Assembly (NCBI GenBank): GCA_964036045.1
Contig: OZ038378.1
Location: 142,762,933 to 142,826,932 of the forward strand
Length of the DNA stretch: 64,000 bases
Source of the DNA: Eutreptiella sp. 'Long Island Sound 2002'
Taxonomy: Eukaryota > Euglenozoa > Euglenophyceae > Eutreptiales > Eutreptiaceae
Reading direction: 5' to 3'
The position numbers and the translations under genes were made by a program. The notes beneath the pieces are model-generated. The model did no database searches. It was not told where the DNA came from and saw only the letters and a program-made list of their open reading frames with translations. Positions within the stretch are counted from its first letter, which is position 1. Each line of letters begins with the position of its first letter. Shown here piece after piece: positions 18,239-28,436 of this stretch.

Positions 18239-19182
18239 TGTGAATCGGAATAAATCGGCTTTCAGCTGAAATCCTTTAAACTTACATCGATCCCTAATCA
18301 TCCTGCGCTCTGAGAGCTGAAAAAGCGAAATTAGCGCGAGTCAAAATGGATTTACGCATCTATCCCCAAAAAGGAATAGTATGTGGGAATCAATCTGGTC
18401 CTGATATCTGTGACAGTTCCAGCAATACCCACTACAACCTCTGTGACCGATCTACCCTATTACACAATTTCAGTCAGCCTAGCTAAGTAGGAAGACCCCA
18501 AGTGACATGGCAGTGACTTCAGCACCTTCCACCTCAGCACCTAAGGAACCAAAAACAAAAGGTTCACATCTCATTGTGACCCTGTCTCAGAGAGGGTGCC
18601 CATGACGGCAGTTTTCTATTCTTTTCTTTAGTGGTTTTATCTATCTATCCGAATCTAGTTGAGCAGTGCTGTACATAAGTGATTGTTCCTGCTTTTTTTA
18701 TCTAAAGGCCTTCATGTTTGGAGTATTGTGATCCCAAATTGTGCCCTACTTGGACTTTGGTTTGTATTTCGGCTTTTGTGGATTTCACCAACTCATTGGT
18801 TTTCCGAAACTATCAAAAACCTCAAAAACTGCAGGCAAGCACCAAGAAACAAGCAGTGGTCAAAGACACACAACAACACCATCCAGACGCATTTCAAATC
18901 AATCATTCTTTCTTATTTTATAACCAGTTGCAATGAACAATGACGAGTCAAATTGGGACACCATACAAGATAGGATTTGAAAGACATTCATATGAATTTG
19001 TCATGCTTTGTGCGGCTTTTCTTTTCATAATAGCAAGCACCATGAAAAGCAAAGTGCTGTTAGATAAAAAAATGGCGTTCTTAATTTGCGCTCATTATCT
19101 ACGCAGCCAATGAAGGCTACACATGGCAAGTAACTAGAAAACTATTTCATGTAGAATGCGAAGAATGCAAATAGAGACTCAG
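18003..19182 (+). repeat. Host block X, left copy of a 1.18-kb direct duplication flanking LINE-A
   Basis: Matches 54563-55742 at a constant offset of 36560 with 6 mismatches that I counted and no gaps. The left copy runs straight into the microsatellite tail of LINE-A; the right copy begins exactly where LINE-A ends. No gene is supported inside it; short frames at 18683-18943 look random. Confidence 0.95.
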
Positions 19183-20964
19183 GTAGGTAGGTAGGTATCT
19201 TCGGGAGCTCGGGATGCCTCCTTTGACATTGCAGGAAGAAGGTCTTACCAAGGGGACGTCCTGTCCCTCCCACTGCCCTATGTCAGGTGCCTCTTGAGCC
19301 GCTCCCGCATGTGCTTGGGAAGGCATCCTCGCGGCCACCCGGTCCATGTGTCCCAGGTGGGAGGGTGTCCCCACATGTGTCCATGGGTAGGGCCACATGC
19401 CCCCTCCTTTGGGCGGCAGCTCTGGGGGGCTGTCCAGCCGTGTGGAGTATCTCTCACCACAAGGGGTATTGCTCCCGCTTGTCTACGGTACGACCGCCTC
19501 ACCCTTGTGGCTTGAGTTGCGCGGCCTCTCTGCTTGGCAGGTGACCCCCTCCTGGACTGTGTACCGGCTCGCCTGTCACCGGTTGCTTCCATGGCTCCGG
19601 GTGACGTTTGCCATGGTCCCCGATGCAGCCTGGCCGGGCTCGGACCAGTGGCCTTGAAGTACCGCTCCTGCCACTGGCCCGGTGGGTCGGCTGGGTCGCC
19701 CCAGTGCGTCCGACCCATGGGGTATTGGTTCTTTCCTGTCCCTCGGCCGCCCTACGTGTGTGCAGTGTCCTGGGCCGCTGGGCTCCTGTTCACCGGTATG
19801 CCCGCGCGGTTTGCTGTGGTGCGTCTGCGGTGTCCTGGGCCAGCTGGCTCCTGTTCACCGGTGTGCTCGCTCGGTGTGTTGTGTTGCATGTGCGGTGTCC
19901 TGGGCCACTGGGCTCCTGTTCACCGGTGTGCGTGCTGTGTGCAGTGCGCGTGTGCCATGGGTGGTTGTGTCCCTCTTCCTCCCCCCCTAATTTTCGTTTT
20001 TTTTTCTTGTTTTTTTTTTTTTACTTGTTTTTTTTTTTTTTTGGGGGGGGAAAAAAAACAAAAAACAAAAAAGAGAAAAACAGGGGCGCGCGTACACTGC
20101 AGGCACAGGCACGGGCAGCTGGTGCGGCGGTGCAATAGCGTTGTGTCCTCTGGCGTGTGTCGTCGGTGCTGTGGCGGCGGTCGCGCCCCAGGGGTGCGGC
20201 TCGCGTGTCCTGATGTACACGGGTATGGGTCAGGGTGGGTTTGGTTAGGTGTCTCTTTGCTTCTGGTGCTGGCTGGTTAGGCGGCTGTGTCAGCTGTGGC
20301 TGTGGGCTGTGTCTACGTATTTCCCTCAGCGGGCCTGGTTTGGAGTCAAGGGTTGACGGTTTCGGGGTGTGGCTCGGGTTTGATTTGTGTTGGGGCTTCG
20401 GCTCGGTTAGGCTTGGGTCAGGGTGGGTTTGGTGAGGTGTCTCTTTGCTTCTGGAGCTGGCTGGTTAGGCGGCTGTGTGGGCTATGGGTGTGGGCTGTGG
20501 TTTCGGTGTTCCCTCGGCGGGCTTGGTTAGGAGTCAAGGGTTAGCGGTTTTGGGGTGTCGCTCGGGTTTGATTTGTGCTTGGGTTCTGGCTCGGTTAGGC
20601 GGTTGCGCGGGGCCGGGCGTGTGGGTAGCGGCGTCCACGGGGTCGTGCGCCCGAGGCGAGTGCGGGGTGGTGCGTGCGGGCCGGCCGGTGGCCGGTGGCC
20701 TCACTGGGAGTCCCACACGGAGGGGTCGACGGGCGTGCCGGGGGCGTACGCAGCGTGCAGGTTGGGCAGCAGCGGGCGCACGTGCAGGGCGTTGGCGTGC
20801 CCGATGAGGACCTCACTGAGGACCGAGGGGTTGGCGGCAAGCAGTATGCGATGCCCGGGAGGGGTGGCGGCGAGGAGCGGGAGGATGTCCGCGGCCCGCG
20901 ACGTGGGGGCGAACACGACGTGGGCCGGGTGCGGCCCCGGGAGCGGTGCTGGGGGGAGCGGGAC
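19183..20964 (-). mobile_element. LINE-A fragment 1: 3' end, with (GGTA)n tail
   Basis: Nearly identical to 28441-30211 of LINE-B. On the element strand it ends with TACC repeats, written here as GGTAGGTAGGTAGGTAT at 19182-19198, whereas LINE-B ends in a different short repeat (TGGTA). It holds the 3' untranslated minisatellites, the T-run/A-run block (19993-20083) and the C-terminus of the last LINE frame (20701-20962). G2 is inserted at its right edge, duplicating GGGAC (20960-20964). Confidence 0.9.
20960..20964. repeat. G2 target-site duplication, left copy (GGGAC)
   Basis: GGGAC directly before TGTAAG of the 5' LTR, repeated at 47458-47462. The empty site is seen in LINE-B at about 30207-30211. 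Confidence 0.95.
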
Positions 20965-21496
20965 TGTAAGTGCGGCTAACCCCCATCTGCTCAGATTTTC
21001 GCAGATCTGCCCCAGATTGGCTACATTTTGGCCATTTTCTCTGCTTCGGCGGAATCGCCGCCCCGCAGCTCAGTCTCAGGATCAGACCTATATATTTCTG
21101 ATGTGCCGGATCTGATTCCGCGGTCCATTCATCGTAAATCCGCCGCGTTCCGATCATTTACCCGGAATCGCCAATTGCCGCTGACGCGCCCGGCGAGCCA
21201 AATGGGCCAAATATTCTTCACAATCGCATTTTTATAAATCTTTTCAGATAGATATGGACACTCAGATGTACTTAGGAATATCCGCATCAATTTTCTTCAT
21301 AGACTGGGATTTTTTGCCGGATAACAATCAGCATGGATCTTGCCTCCGTTGTCGCCGCTCTTGCCTCCGTTGGTGTCCGTGTATCCGGTTCTGCCCCCAA
21401 CAGCAGCGTTCAGGTCGACTCCTCGCGTGCCTGCCCCCCTGGTCTTGCCGGCCCTGAGCCCTCCGGCACCATCCACGACCTAGGGCAGCACTTTCA
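20965..21496 (+). repeat. 5' LTR of Ty3/gypsy element G2 (532 bp)
   Basis: Starts TGTAAG and ends ACTTTCA; 532 bp, same length as the 3' copy at 46926-47457, with 4 substitutions seen. A TATA-like TTTTTATAAATC sits at about 21229-21240. An ATG at 21333 opens a frame that runs out of the LTR. Confidence 0.95.
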
Positions 21497-21881
21497 TGGT
21501 AGCAGAGGCTACCTGAATGTTGCTTCAGTGGCATCCCATCCACAGCCCGCTCCCCAGTACAGCCCCATAGACCCCGCCGCTCCTGGAGAAGTAACGATTA
21601 CGATACCATGGTGCTGTGCGAACGAGGCCTTGAGAGGAATGCCTTGCGCAAGTCCAAGCTGCCCAAGAAGGGCGCACATCAGCAGCTGTGGGGACCCAGA
21701 TTACCATCATCCCAGTCGAAACTGGCCATCGAGCAGCTGGAATCCGCCGGCCTACGACGATGGCAATGCTCTGGTGGATCTTACGGAGCTGGCAGGTACC
21801 AACATTCCTTACGGATGTCCAACATTTGAGACCATAGACGCCGATCTGAACAACATTGAGATGGGCTGTCCAGGTACCTGA
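21333..21881 (+). CDS. G2 leader/Gag N-terminal frame starting inside the 5' LTR
   Basis: ATG at 21333 lies about 95 bp after the TATA-like box, inside the LTR. The frame runs through the primer-binding site for 182 codons to TGA at 21879-21881. The later half (DDGNALVDLTELAGTNI) looks like ordinary coding sequence. It is in the same frame as gag, and no stop lies between this TGA and the gag body. It could be the real Gag N-terminus, split by one mutation, or a separate leader peptide. The 3' LTR carries the same ATG but is truncated after 63 codons. Confidence 0.45.
   Translation: MDLASVVAALASVGVRVSGSAPNSSVQVDSSRACPPGLAGPEPSGTIHDLGQHFHGSRGYLNVASVASHPQPAPQYSPIDPAAPGEVTITIPWCCANEALRGMPCASPSCPRRAHISSCGDPDYHHPSRNWPSSSWNPPAYDDGNALVDLTELAGTNIPYGCPTFETIDADLNNIEMGCPGT
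21497..21509 (+). other. G2 primer-binding site (initiator-Met tRNA type)
   Basis: TGGTAGCAGAGGC immediately after the LTR. Its first 12 bases complement the CCTCTGCTACCA 3' end known for eukaryotic initiator tRNA-Met, the usual primer type for many LTR elements. Confidence 0.85.
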
Positions 21882-24374
21882 CGTGAGGTACCTAGCTACA
21901 ATGGACCAGCCTCTTGGGCACACTGGGGCGACCATTTGTCCCCAGAAGTGACCCGTAGCCTTGAGGCCCTTGAGGCCCTTTGTTACTTAGCCTCGTCTAA
22001 GCTGATCGAACAAGAAAGAATCGCCTCTGATTTTTTAACGGAGTATTTTTTCCTCCTTCAGGACGAAATTAATACCAGGATGTGGTGGCGTTCTCAAGAA
22101 GATGACTCTTTTGCCATTTTTTTGCAGATCTGGGAGGCAAGCCCCTTCCCGAAGGAGAAGGTCCGGGCACCTGTTCCCGGGCCCTCCGCCCCTCATCCCC
22201 CTGTTTCCATCCGCGACGATCTAGCCGCCGCGGTTGAGGAGGGAATTTTAGAGGCGGCCAGGCAGGCAAGCCTGGAAATCAGGGCTGAAGGAGCTCCCCA
22301 AGTGGACTCCTGGCTGCGGACCACCGAGATCAGCGGTCCGACAGCCTGCTCAGGCCCTTCAGGACACGGCATGTACTGTCCTGCCGACTGCTCCTGCAGA
22401 TTCCAGCGAGATGCTGAGCTCCAACAGCTCAAAGATCAAATGCACCTCATCATTCAAACGCTGGGAATAAAAAATCTTTTCAAGACGCACATGCGGTCTG
22501 AGGGCGCCTCATCGGTGGGACAAGCAACAGAGCCATCGGAGGAGGCGACAGAAATTTTTTCAATTGCTCCTTCGGTGGACTCCAGGACCACCGATGCAAG
22601 GAACAGCAGGACCAAGCTAAAGGAAAGGGTTAAAATCTCTCGTTCTGAGAGTAGGACGGCGAAGGCTAGGACTGAGGCTCAGAATGCCAAGCGAACTGCC
22701 TCCCGTACTGCCCCTCCTGCTGCTGATTCCAATACCTTAGCCCAGCTGTTGCTCGCCCAGACCCTCGCCGGAGCTGGTGTGGCGAATGATGCCGCCAAGG
22801 TGTCTGCCATTACGGCCGGTGTTGGGCTGGATTCGCTTCTTAACCCTACTTCCTTGCGACTTCGTCAGGTTGCCAAGCAACCGAAGTATAATGGGAACCC
22901 CCGACGTTGGCCTCAGTTTCAACGGGAATTTAAACTGTGGGTTAAGACTCAAAAACTCCAAGATGATCAGTTCCTGATGGCCCTCTTGGATTGCCTTGAG
23001 GGAGCGCCGGCCAACACTTGGCTCAGGACTTGGAGTGATCGCGAGGATACAAGTTCCCCCCTTACCTTTGATGAGGTGTGGGAACAGTTGGAGGTACGTG
23101 GATCCCGGCTGCCAGAGGACCACTACCACCAAATGTTGAAGAATTTTCCTTCATTCTCGCGATTAATTTTGCACGAAGTGCAAGACAAAAAACAGCGCTT
23201 CTGGAATTTAGTGGAAGAAGCTGAACATTCAGGCGAAAAATTTTCTAGTGCCGAGCTGAAAAGTCTGATTTTTGACAAGATCCCCTCAGAAACTGCCGCC
23301 ACCCTTCGGTACAAACAGTCCGAAGAAAAGGTCAAGACCTGGTGGGCGGAGGTGGAAGGCTTCGATGCCTCTGCCAACAAGTTTTCCGTCAGGGAGGCAC
23401 TTCAAAAGTGCTCCCCCACGTCCTTTTCTAAGGTGAAATTCACCGAAGAGACGTGGAAAATAAAGTTTCATGAGCACGAGGATCGGGACTTGTTTGTCCA
23501 AGTCTTCAACAGGGGAGTCAGCTTCCATGGCCATCGCCTGAGGGCCAAAAACTGGGTGTTTTCGTACACCCCGAAGGAACTCTGGGAGGAGGTTGAGCGG
23601 CTCGCCGACGCCGCCAACCAGAATTTCCATGAGGGTCTTGGGGGAAACAAGAATACCCAGCAAAACACCCAAAATGGGGCCCAAAAGGGCAACAAAAAGG
23701 TGAATGACACCCGGAATGTTCAGCAGCACTGTAGCATCTGCCTTCTTTTAGGTTCTACGAACCGAGCTAAGTCGCATTCTACTGATAATCATCGATGGTC
23801 TCCTTACGATCACAAGGTGATTGGTGAAAATATCAGTAATTCGCAGAATTCAGACAGGAATGACAGACAGGTGCACGGTGGGAAGGCTGGAAAAGAGAAT
23901 CCGACCCCCTCCGGTGGAAACAAAAATCTTGGAGGCCCTGGCGGGTCCCAAGGCACAGGAAATCGGACTCCATCCGGCTCCGGTGGGCAGCCGAACGGCC
24001 AGAAAAATCCCAATAGCAACGCCGGAGGCGGAAATCGAAATCCAGGCCAAACCCCTCAATCCGGTGCAAACAAGGGAAATGCTCTAGGATTCCAGGGTAA
24101 AGGTAAGGGAAATCCTTCGGGAACCCCTTTCTCTGGTAAGGGCAGAGAGCGTGGCGAGGGTGGAGGTCCATCATCCGGCGGCCGTGGCCGTGGACGTGGA
24201 AAGGGCAACCATCGTGTGGATCAGGTCTCAGGTGCAGATCAGGTGTCCGATGCGGACCGAGATTATGAATTGAATGCCTTGAATCCAGCAGATGATCCGC
24301 TCCAAGATGAGTGGGTCGACGAATCAGGGTGTGTCCATAATGGTAACGCAGCCACTGGGGGTCAGAACGCCTAG
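21882..24374 (+). CDS. gag: G2 Gag
   Basis: About 830 codons open after TGA 21879; there is no clear ATG near the start. The middle (about 22860-23600) is the capsid-like retrotransposon gag domain: QPKYNGNPRRWPQFQREFKL, a central Trp-rich helix (GAPANTWLRTW) and ILHEVQDKKQRFWNLVEEAE. A Cys/His cluster, HCSICLLLGS...STDNH, at about 23727-23790 stands where the nucleocapsid knuckle should be, but its spacing is not classical CCHC. The tail is Gly/Asn/Lys-rich and basic, fit for RNA binding. The frame ends at TAG 24372-24374 followed by GGG, and the same frame continues open into protease. Confidence 0.85.
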   Translation, partial: REVPSYNGPASWAHWGDHLSPEVTRSLEALEALCYLASSKLIEQERIASDFLTEYFFLLQDEINTRMWWRSQEDDSFAIFLQIWEASPFPKEKVRAPVPGPSAPHPPVSIRDDLAAAVEEGILEAARQASLEIRAEGAPQVDSWLRTTEISGPTACSGPSGHGMYCPADCSCRFQRDAELQQLKDQMHLIIQTLGIKNLFKTHMRSEGASSVGQATEPSEEATEIFSIAPSVDSRTTDARNSRTKLKERVKISRSESRTAKARTEAQNAKRTASRTAPPAADSNTLAQLLLAQTLAGAGVANDAAKVSAITAGVGLDSLLNPTSLRLRQVAKQPKYNGNPRRWPQFQREFKLWVKTQKLQDDQFLMALLDCLEGAPANTWLRTWSDREDTSSPLTFDEVWEQLEVRGSRLPEDHYHQMLKNFPSFSRLILHEVQDKKQRFWNLVEEAEHSGEKFSSAELKSLIFDKIPSETAATLRYKQSEEKVKTWWAEVEGFDASANKFSVREALQKCSPTSFSKVKFTEETWKIKFHEHEDRDLFVQVFNRGVSFHGHRLRAKNWVFSYTPKELWEEVERLADAANQNFHEGLGGNKNTQQNTQNGAQKGNKKVNDTRNVQQHCSICLLLGSTNRAKSHSTDNHRWSPYDHKVIGENISNSQNSDRNDRQVHGGKAGKENPTPSGGNKNLGGPGGSQGTGNRTPSGSGGQPNGQKNPNSNAGGGNRNPGQTPQSGANKGNALGFQGKGKGNPSGTPFSGKGRERGEGGGPSSGGRGRGRGKGNHRVDQVSGADQVSDADRDYELNALNPADDPLQDEWVDESGCVHNGNAATGGQNA

Positions 24375-26009
24375 GGGAGCCACGAAAATCGCCCCTCCCC
24401 AGGCGATTTCAGGCATGATCCCCAGATTCCTTCTCGACCACTACTTGATGTAGGGTCGCTTGTCTCCTCTCCCCTGGATCCGGCAGCGGATCCTTCTGTT
24501 GTAGTGGACGAGGTTGGTGTACAGTCCAAGCACAGGGCCCGTCAGTTTGTCACAAAGCTGTGGGTCTCTGATTGCAAGGGCAATTTCCACCTCGCCACTT
24601 GTTTGTGTGACAATGGATCGGAGGTAAATCTCCAATCCAATTCCTTTTTGCCTGACGACTGCGTGTTTGATTCGCCTCATCCTGTTACCCTCGAGGGAGT
24701 TTCTGGACATTCTCTCGCAGGTGGGCAACGCGGTTGTTATATATCAATTCATTTGGTCGCTCAAGACCTTTGGGAAGATGGCAATGTGGAGGAAGTTATC
24801 CTTAAGGATGACTACTTCTATCGTGCCGACATAAAGCATGATCTTTACTTGGGCCATCCTTGGCTTCGCAAGAACAGGGTGGCGCCCGTAGGTCATCGGC
24901 GTTGTTTTTTGCTGGAGTCAGGTCCCTTGGAGCGTCCTGAATTCCGTTTTTTGCACGCAGGGTTTAAAAGTGCAGAAGAATTTTTGAAGCAAAAGGTTAC
25001 ACCAAAGTTTGGCGAAGATGTCACCATTGCAGAGGTGAATGGGAGTGCCGATTACTCCCGAGAGTTAGAATGTCTTCGTAGGGACTCCCAGCCACGACGC
25101 CCTTCGCGCTGGCACTCTTCATCCTACAGAGCTGTCGACAAATGGCGCGATACAATTTGTGAATATTTTTATGAACACCATTCCTTTTGGCCACAGTGTG
25201 ATGCCTTTGCTAACCGCGAGAACAAGCGCTTTGACAAGCACTTTCGCGACGCTTGGACCCATAAATGGGACAAGAAGTTATGGATTAATCCTCCGTTTCA
25301 CTTAATCCAGCAGGTCATCCACAAAATCAAGCAAGATAAAACCCAGGCGATTTTAGTTGTGCCCTTGTGGGACGACAAGCCTTGGTTTCAGGAATTGCAA
25401 GACATTTGTGTAGATTACATCGAACTTCCCAGGAAGATTAAGCTGTATGCCAGGGACGACACAGGTCCCCTGCCACAGCGGCCCTGGAGTTCGCTTGCAT
25501 TCCTGGTGGATGGAAAGCTTTCTGACTCTGATTCTGCTGATTCTAGTACTGATTCCTGTGTTGGGTCTGAATCTGAGGTTGAGCGTGGTACTGATGATGA
25601 ATCTATTTTTTCTGATTTTTGTCCGTCAGATGCCCAAGGTGATCCAACGTCAAATGGATCCGCCTCGTCTCCCTCTTCCCCAATACGATCTACATCCAAA
25701 AGAATCTACGGCGCACGGACGACAAAAAAATTTTCTTCGCGCCGCAAATTCAGAGTTTTTTATGAAAAACCCCGTGTGGAAGCTTTCATAGATCCTTTCG
25801 AGGAGCTGGATCACGAAGAAAATCTCTGGAATGTCGACACTCGACCCACCTATCTTCAAGAGGCAGTTGATACGGACCTTTTTAGGGACATCCGTAAGAA
25901 GATTCTTCCTGCCAAGGCCGAAGAAATCGCCCAAGTTTTTTCGACAGTAATTCCTGGCGATCAGGTGGACACTGAGTTGTGTTCCAAGAAAAGAGACAAG
26001 ATTTTTTAG
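24375..26009 (+). CDS. G2 protease plus adenine-methylase-like (NPPF) domain
   Basis: In frame with gag after the TAG. The retropepsin-like segment has CLCDNGSEVNLQS near 24601 and DLYLGHPWLRKNRV near 24842; D-N-G-S-E replaces the usual D-S/T-G-A. From about 25130 comes a domain of ~130 residues: PQCDAFANRENKRF, KLWINPPFHLIQQVI (NPPF at 25289-25300), AILVVPLWDDKPWF. This matches the DAM/N6-adenine methyltransferase-like domain best known from DIRS-type elements. Its place upstream of the reverse transcriptase is uncommon. An acidic Ser/Asp-rich linker follows. The frame stops at TAG 26007-26009 but continues open into reverse transcriptase. Confidence 0.8.
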   Translation, partial: GSHENRPSPGDFRHDPQIPSRPLLDVGSLVSSPLDPAADPSVVVDEVGVQSKHRARQFVTKLWVSDCKGNFHLATCLCDNGSEVNLQSNSFLPDDCVFDSPHPVTLEGVSGHSLAGGQRGCYISIHLVAQDLWEDGNVEEVILKDDYFYRADIKHDLYLGHPWLRKNRVAPVGHRRCFLLESGPLERPEFRFLHAGFKSAEEFLKQKVTPKFGEDVTIAEVNGSADYSRELECLRRDSQPRRPSRWHSSSYRAVDKWRDTICEYFYEHHSFWPQCDAFANRENKRFDKHFRDAWTHKWDKKLWINPPFHLIQQVIHKIKQDKTQAILVVPLWDDKPWFQELQDICVDYIELPRKIKLYARDDTGPLPQRPWSSLAFLVDGKLSDSDSADSSTDSCVGSESEVERGTDDESIFSDFCPSDAQGDPTSNGSASSPSSPIRSTSKRIYGARTTKKFSSRRKFRVFYEKPRVEAFIDPFEELDHEENLWNVDTRPTYLQEAVDTDLFRDIRKKILPAKAEEIAQVFSTVIPGDQVDTELCSKKRDKIF

Positions 26010-28436
26010 GAACGGAAGGACACAACCCTTTCGGGGAAGTTGATCAAAAACCCCCCTGTCCGTGGGCAGTTCAGTGAAGCCTTCATCGAGCTTCGTGAAG
26101 GGTACAAGGCGAAGAAACAGCGTCCTTATGAGAACCATGGACAGAAACATGAGATACTCAGAAAAATAATCAAGAGAAATCTCAGGGAATTTGGTTGGCT
26201 TGAGGGTTGTATGACCAGCGAATGGTGCTGTTCACCCTTCACAGTCCCGAAGCCGCCGCCTGCAGACCAGAACACTATTGATGGTTGGCGAATGGTTGTT
26301 GATTTTCGCAACCTCAACGCCGAAACCAAGGCGGATTCACACCCCCTGCCCCTCATTGAGGAGGAAATCGCCAAGAGGGCAAGAGGTCGTTTGTTTTCTG
26401 TGCTGGATCTCCGTCACGGCTTTCACCAAATGCCGTTGAGGAAGGACAGCCGACCTCTCACCTGTATGTGCACGCCATGTGGCCCAGTCCAGTGGACGGT
26501 CATGCCCATGGGCCTGAAAAACGCCCCTTCGTTTTTTCAAAGAATGATGGAGGATGTGCTTTTTACAGCTCATCCTGAGCTTCGTGCCTTCGTGAGTGTG
26601 TACATAGATGACATAATCATCGCGACAGAGGGGGAGGGACTGACCGAAGCCGAGCTGGTGGCCCTCCATGAAAAGCAGCTGAACCAGGTTTTGGACATTC
26701 TTGATGCCAATCAGCTGATTTGTGGGCCAAAGAAGGGAAAACTATTTTTAAAATCAGTCGAATTTTGTGGTTCTCTCCTTGAGAATGGCACCCGACGACC
26801 CAGTCCAGGGAAGCTCGTCGCTATTCAGAAGTGGAAGCGCCCTGAGACGATTACGGAATTGAGAGGATTCCTGGGTTGTTGCAATTTTTACCACACTTTT
26901 GTGCCGAATTATGCCAACTTTGCTGCCCCCCTCACTGAACTATTGAAGGTAGGGAGAGATGCGGGCAAGGCAGGTTCAAAGGTTCGTGTCAAGTGGACTG
27001 ACGAGTGCGAGGAGGCCTTCCATCACTTGAAGGCGGCCCTCTGCGAAGTCGCCACGTTGCATGTGCCGAAATTCGACCGACCCTTCTACATAAGAACCGA
27101 CGCTTCTAGGTACGCGATCGGAGCTGTCCTTGAACAGGTTGATGAAGCCACAGGTGATCATTACCCTCTTGCATTTTGGTCTCGGAAGCTAGCTCCACGC
27201 CAGATGCAATGGTCACCGCGTGAGCAAGAGACCTATGCCATAATCTGCGCTCTGAAGAAGTACCAATCGTGGGTTGGCACCAATCGAGTCGAGATCCTGA
27301 CGGATCATCGATCTCTGGAGTATTGGGCCACCGAACACATTGATACTATCGCGAGCCCAGCTGGTCGACGGGCCAGATGGCATGAATTTCTCAGTCTGTT
27401 TGACCTCCATGTGTCGTATTTGCCTGGAAAACACAACACGGTAGCGGATGCTCTGAGCCGATGGGCTTACCCCGCTTCAGAGGGGCTGCAAAGTACCAAC
27501 ATCCATGGTACGGAGCAGGACCGCCACGTCGTAATCGAGTGGGATCAAGAAGAAAAAAAGCTCATTCGACGTGAATGCATGCAATGCTCTGTTAAACAGC
27601 ACGCATTACCGTGTCATGATATCACGGCCTTCTCAGATCCGGCGCATGCCCATGAGATTATCACCAAATCCCTGAAAGTCGTGGAGAAAGTCACCGAGCC
27701 CTCCTCAGGGAGTGTGAAACGGTTCGAGTATACCCGACCTGTAAGTGGATTTCGATTGATTCAGGGCATTAAGCGTCGAGATCCGGCCAAAACTCCACCC
27801 CTGCCGAAAGATTCCCTTATCATCCGTGACTGGACGAATGATTATCTGCATGATTCCATGTTTAAAGAGGTCTTTGAGAATCTCAAATCCAAAGATGCTC
27901 ACAAGGATGGAATTTATTCTGAATATTCGTTGGATGGGGGGAAGCTGTGGATGGAGGGTAAATTGTGCGTACCAGACGCCCTGGCCCCCCGAGTGTTAAA
28001 CTGGTGGCACAAATGGGAGTCCCCCCACGCACATGGCCGTAGATTATGGTCGATGATTAAACATAGGTTGTTCGGCTCAAGGCTATATACTCATTGTATG
28101 AAAGTAGCCGCCGGATGTGCCCAATGTGCTGTCTCGACGCCCCCCAGCGCGAAGAAGCACGGCCATCTGAGGCCACACCCTATTCCGGAGCGCCTCTTTA
28201 ACAGAGTCACCAGTGATTTTTTCCATCTTGGTGAACTCGACGACGAAGAGTGCCATTCGACCAACAAAAAGGTCAATGGAGTGCTCCTTATACAATGCCG
28301 TCATTCTGGCTACATTCAGGTGTTGCCTTGCAACGTCGAGTCAATGACTGGCAAAGCTGCCGCCAAATGGTGCGCGCAGACCTGGATGGGAGGTTGGGAC
28401 GTCCCATCCGAGGTGGTTACGGACTCAGGCAAAGAT
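26010..28436 (+). CDS. pol: G2 reverse transcriptase, RNase H and integrase N-terminal part (interrupted by LINE-B)
   Basis: Continues the same frame after TAG 26007. Reverse transcriptase motifs: DGWRMVVDFRNLN, FSVLDLRHGFHQMPL, VMPMGLKNAPSFFQ, VSVYIDDIIIA (YIDD at about 26602-26613), ELRGFLGCCNFYHTF. RNase H: FYIRTDASRYAIG, SPREQETYAIICAL, EILTDHRSLEYW, HNTVADALSRW. Integrase: an HHCC-like zinc finger ending CAQC (about 28118), first catalytic Asp in VTSDFFHLGEL (about 28210) and second in EVVTDSGK (about 28415-28433), where LINE-B breaks the gene. All catalytic residues are present up to the break. Confidence 0.95.
28427..28436. repeat. LINE-B target-site duplication, left copy (CAGGCAAAGA)
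   Basis: CAGGCAAAGA is repeated at 43969-43978. Removing LINE-B and one copy restores D-S-G-K-E-Y-T-S in the G2 integrase. Confidence 0.9.

Noticed and set aside
18683-18943. Small gene in the duplicated block X
   Set aside because: The frame is kept in both copies only because they are nearly identical; there is no motif and no typical coding composition.
19287-20840. Long plus-strand frames rich in Cys, Trp and Gly
   Set aside because: They are read-through of minisatellite DNA in the LINE 3' region and recur identically in LINE-B; no domain is visible.
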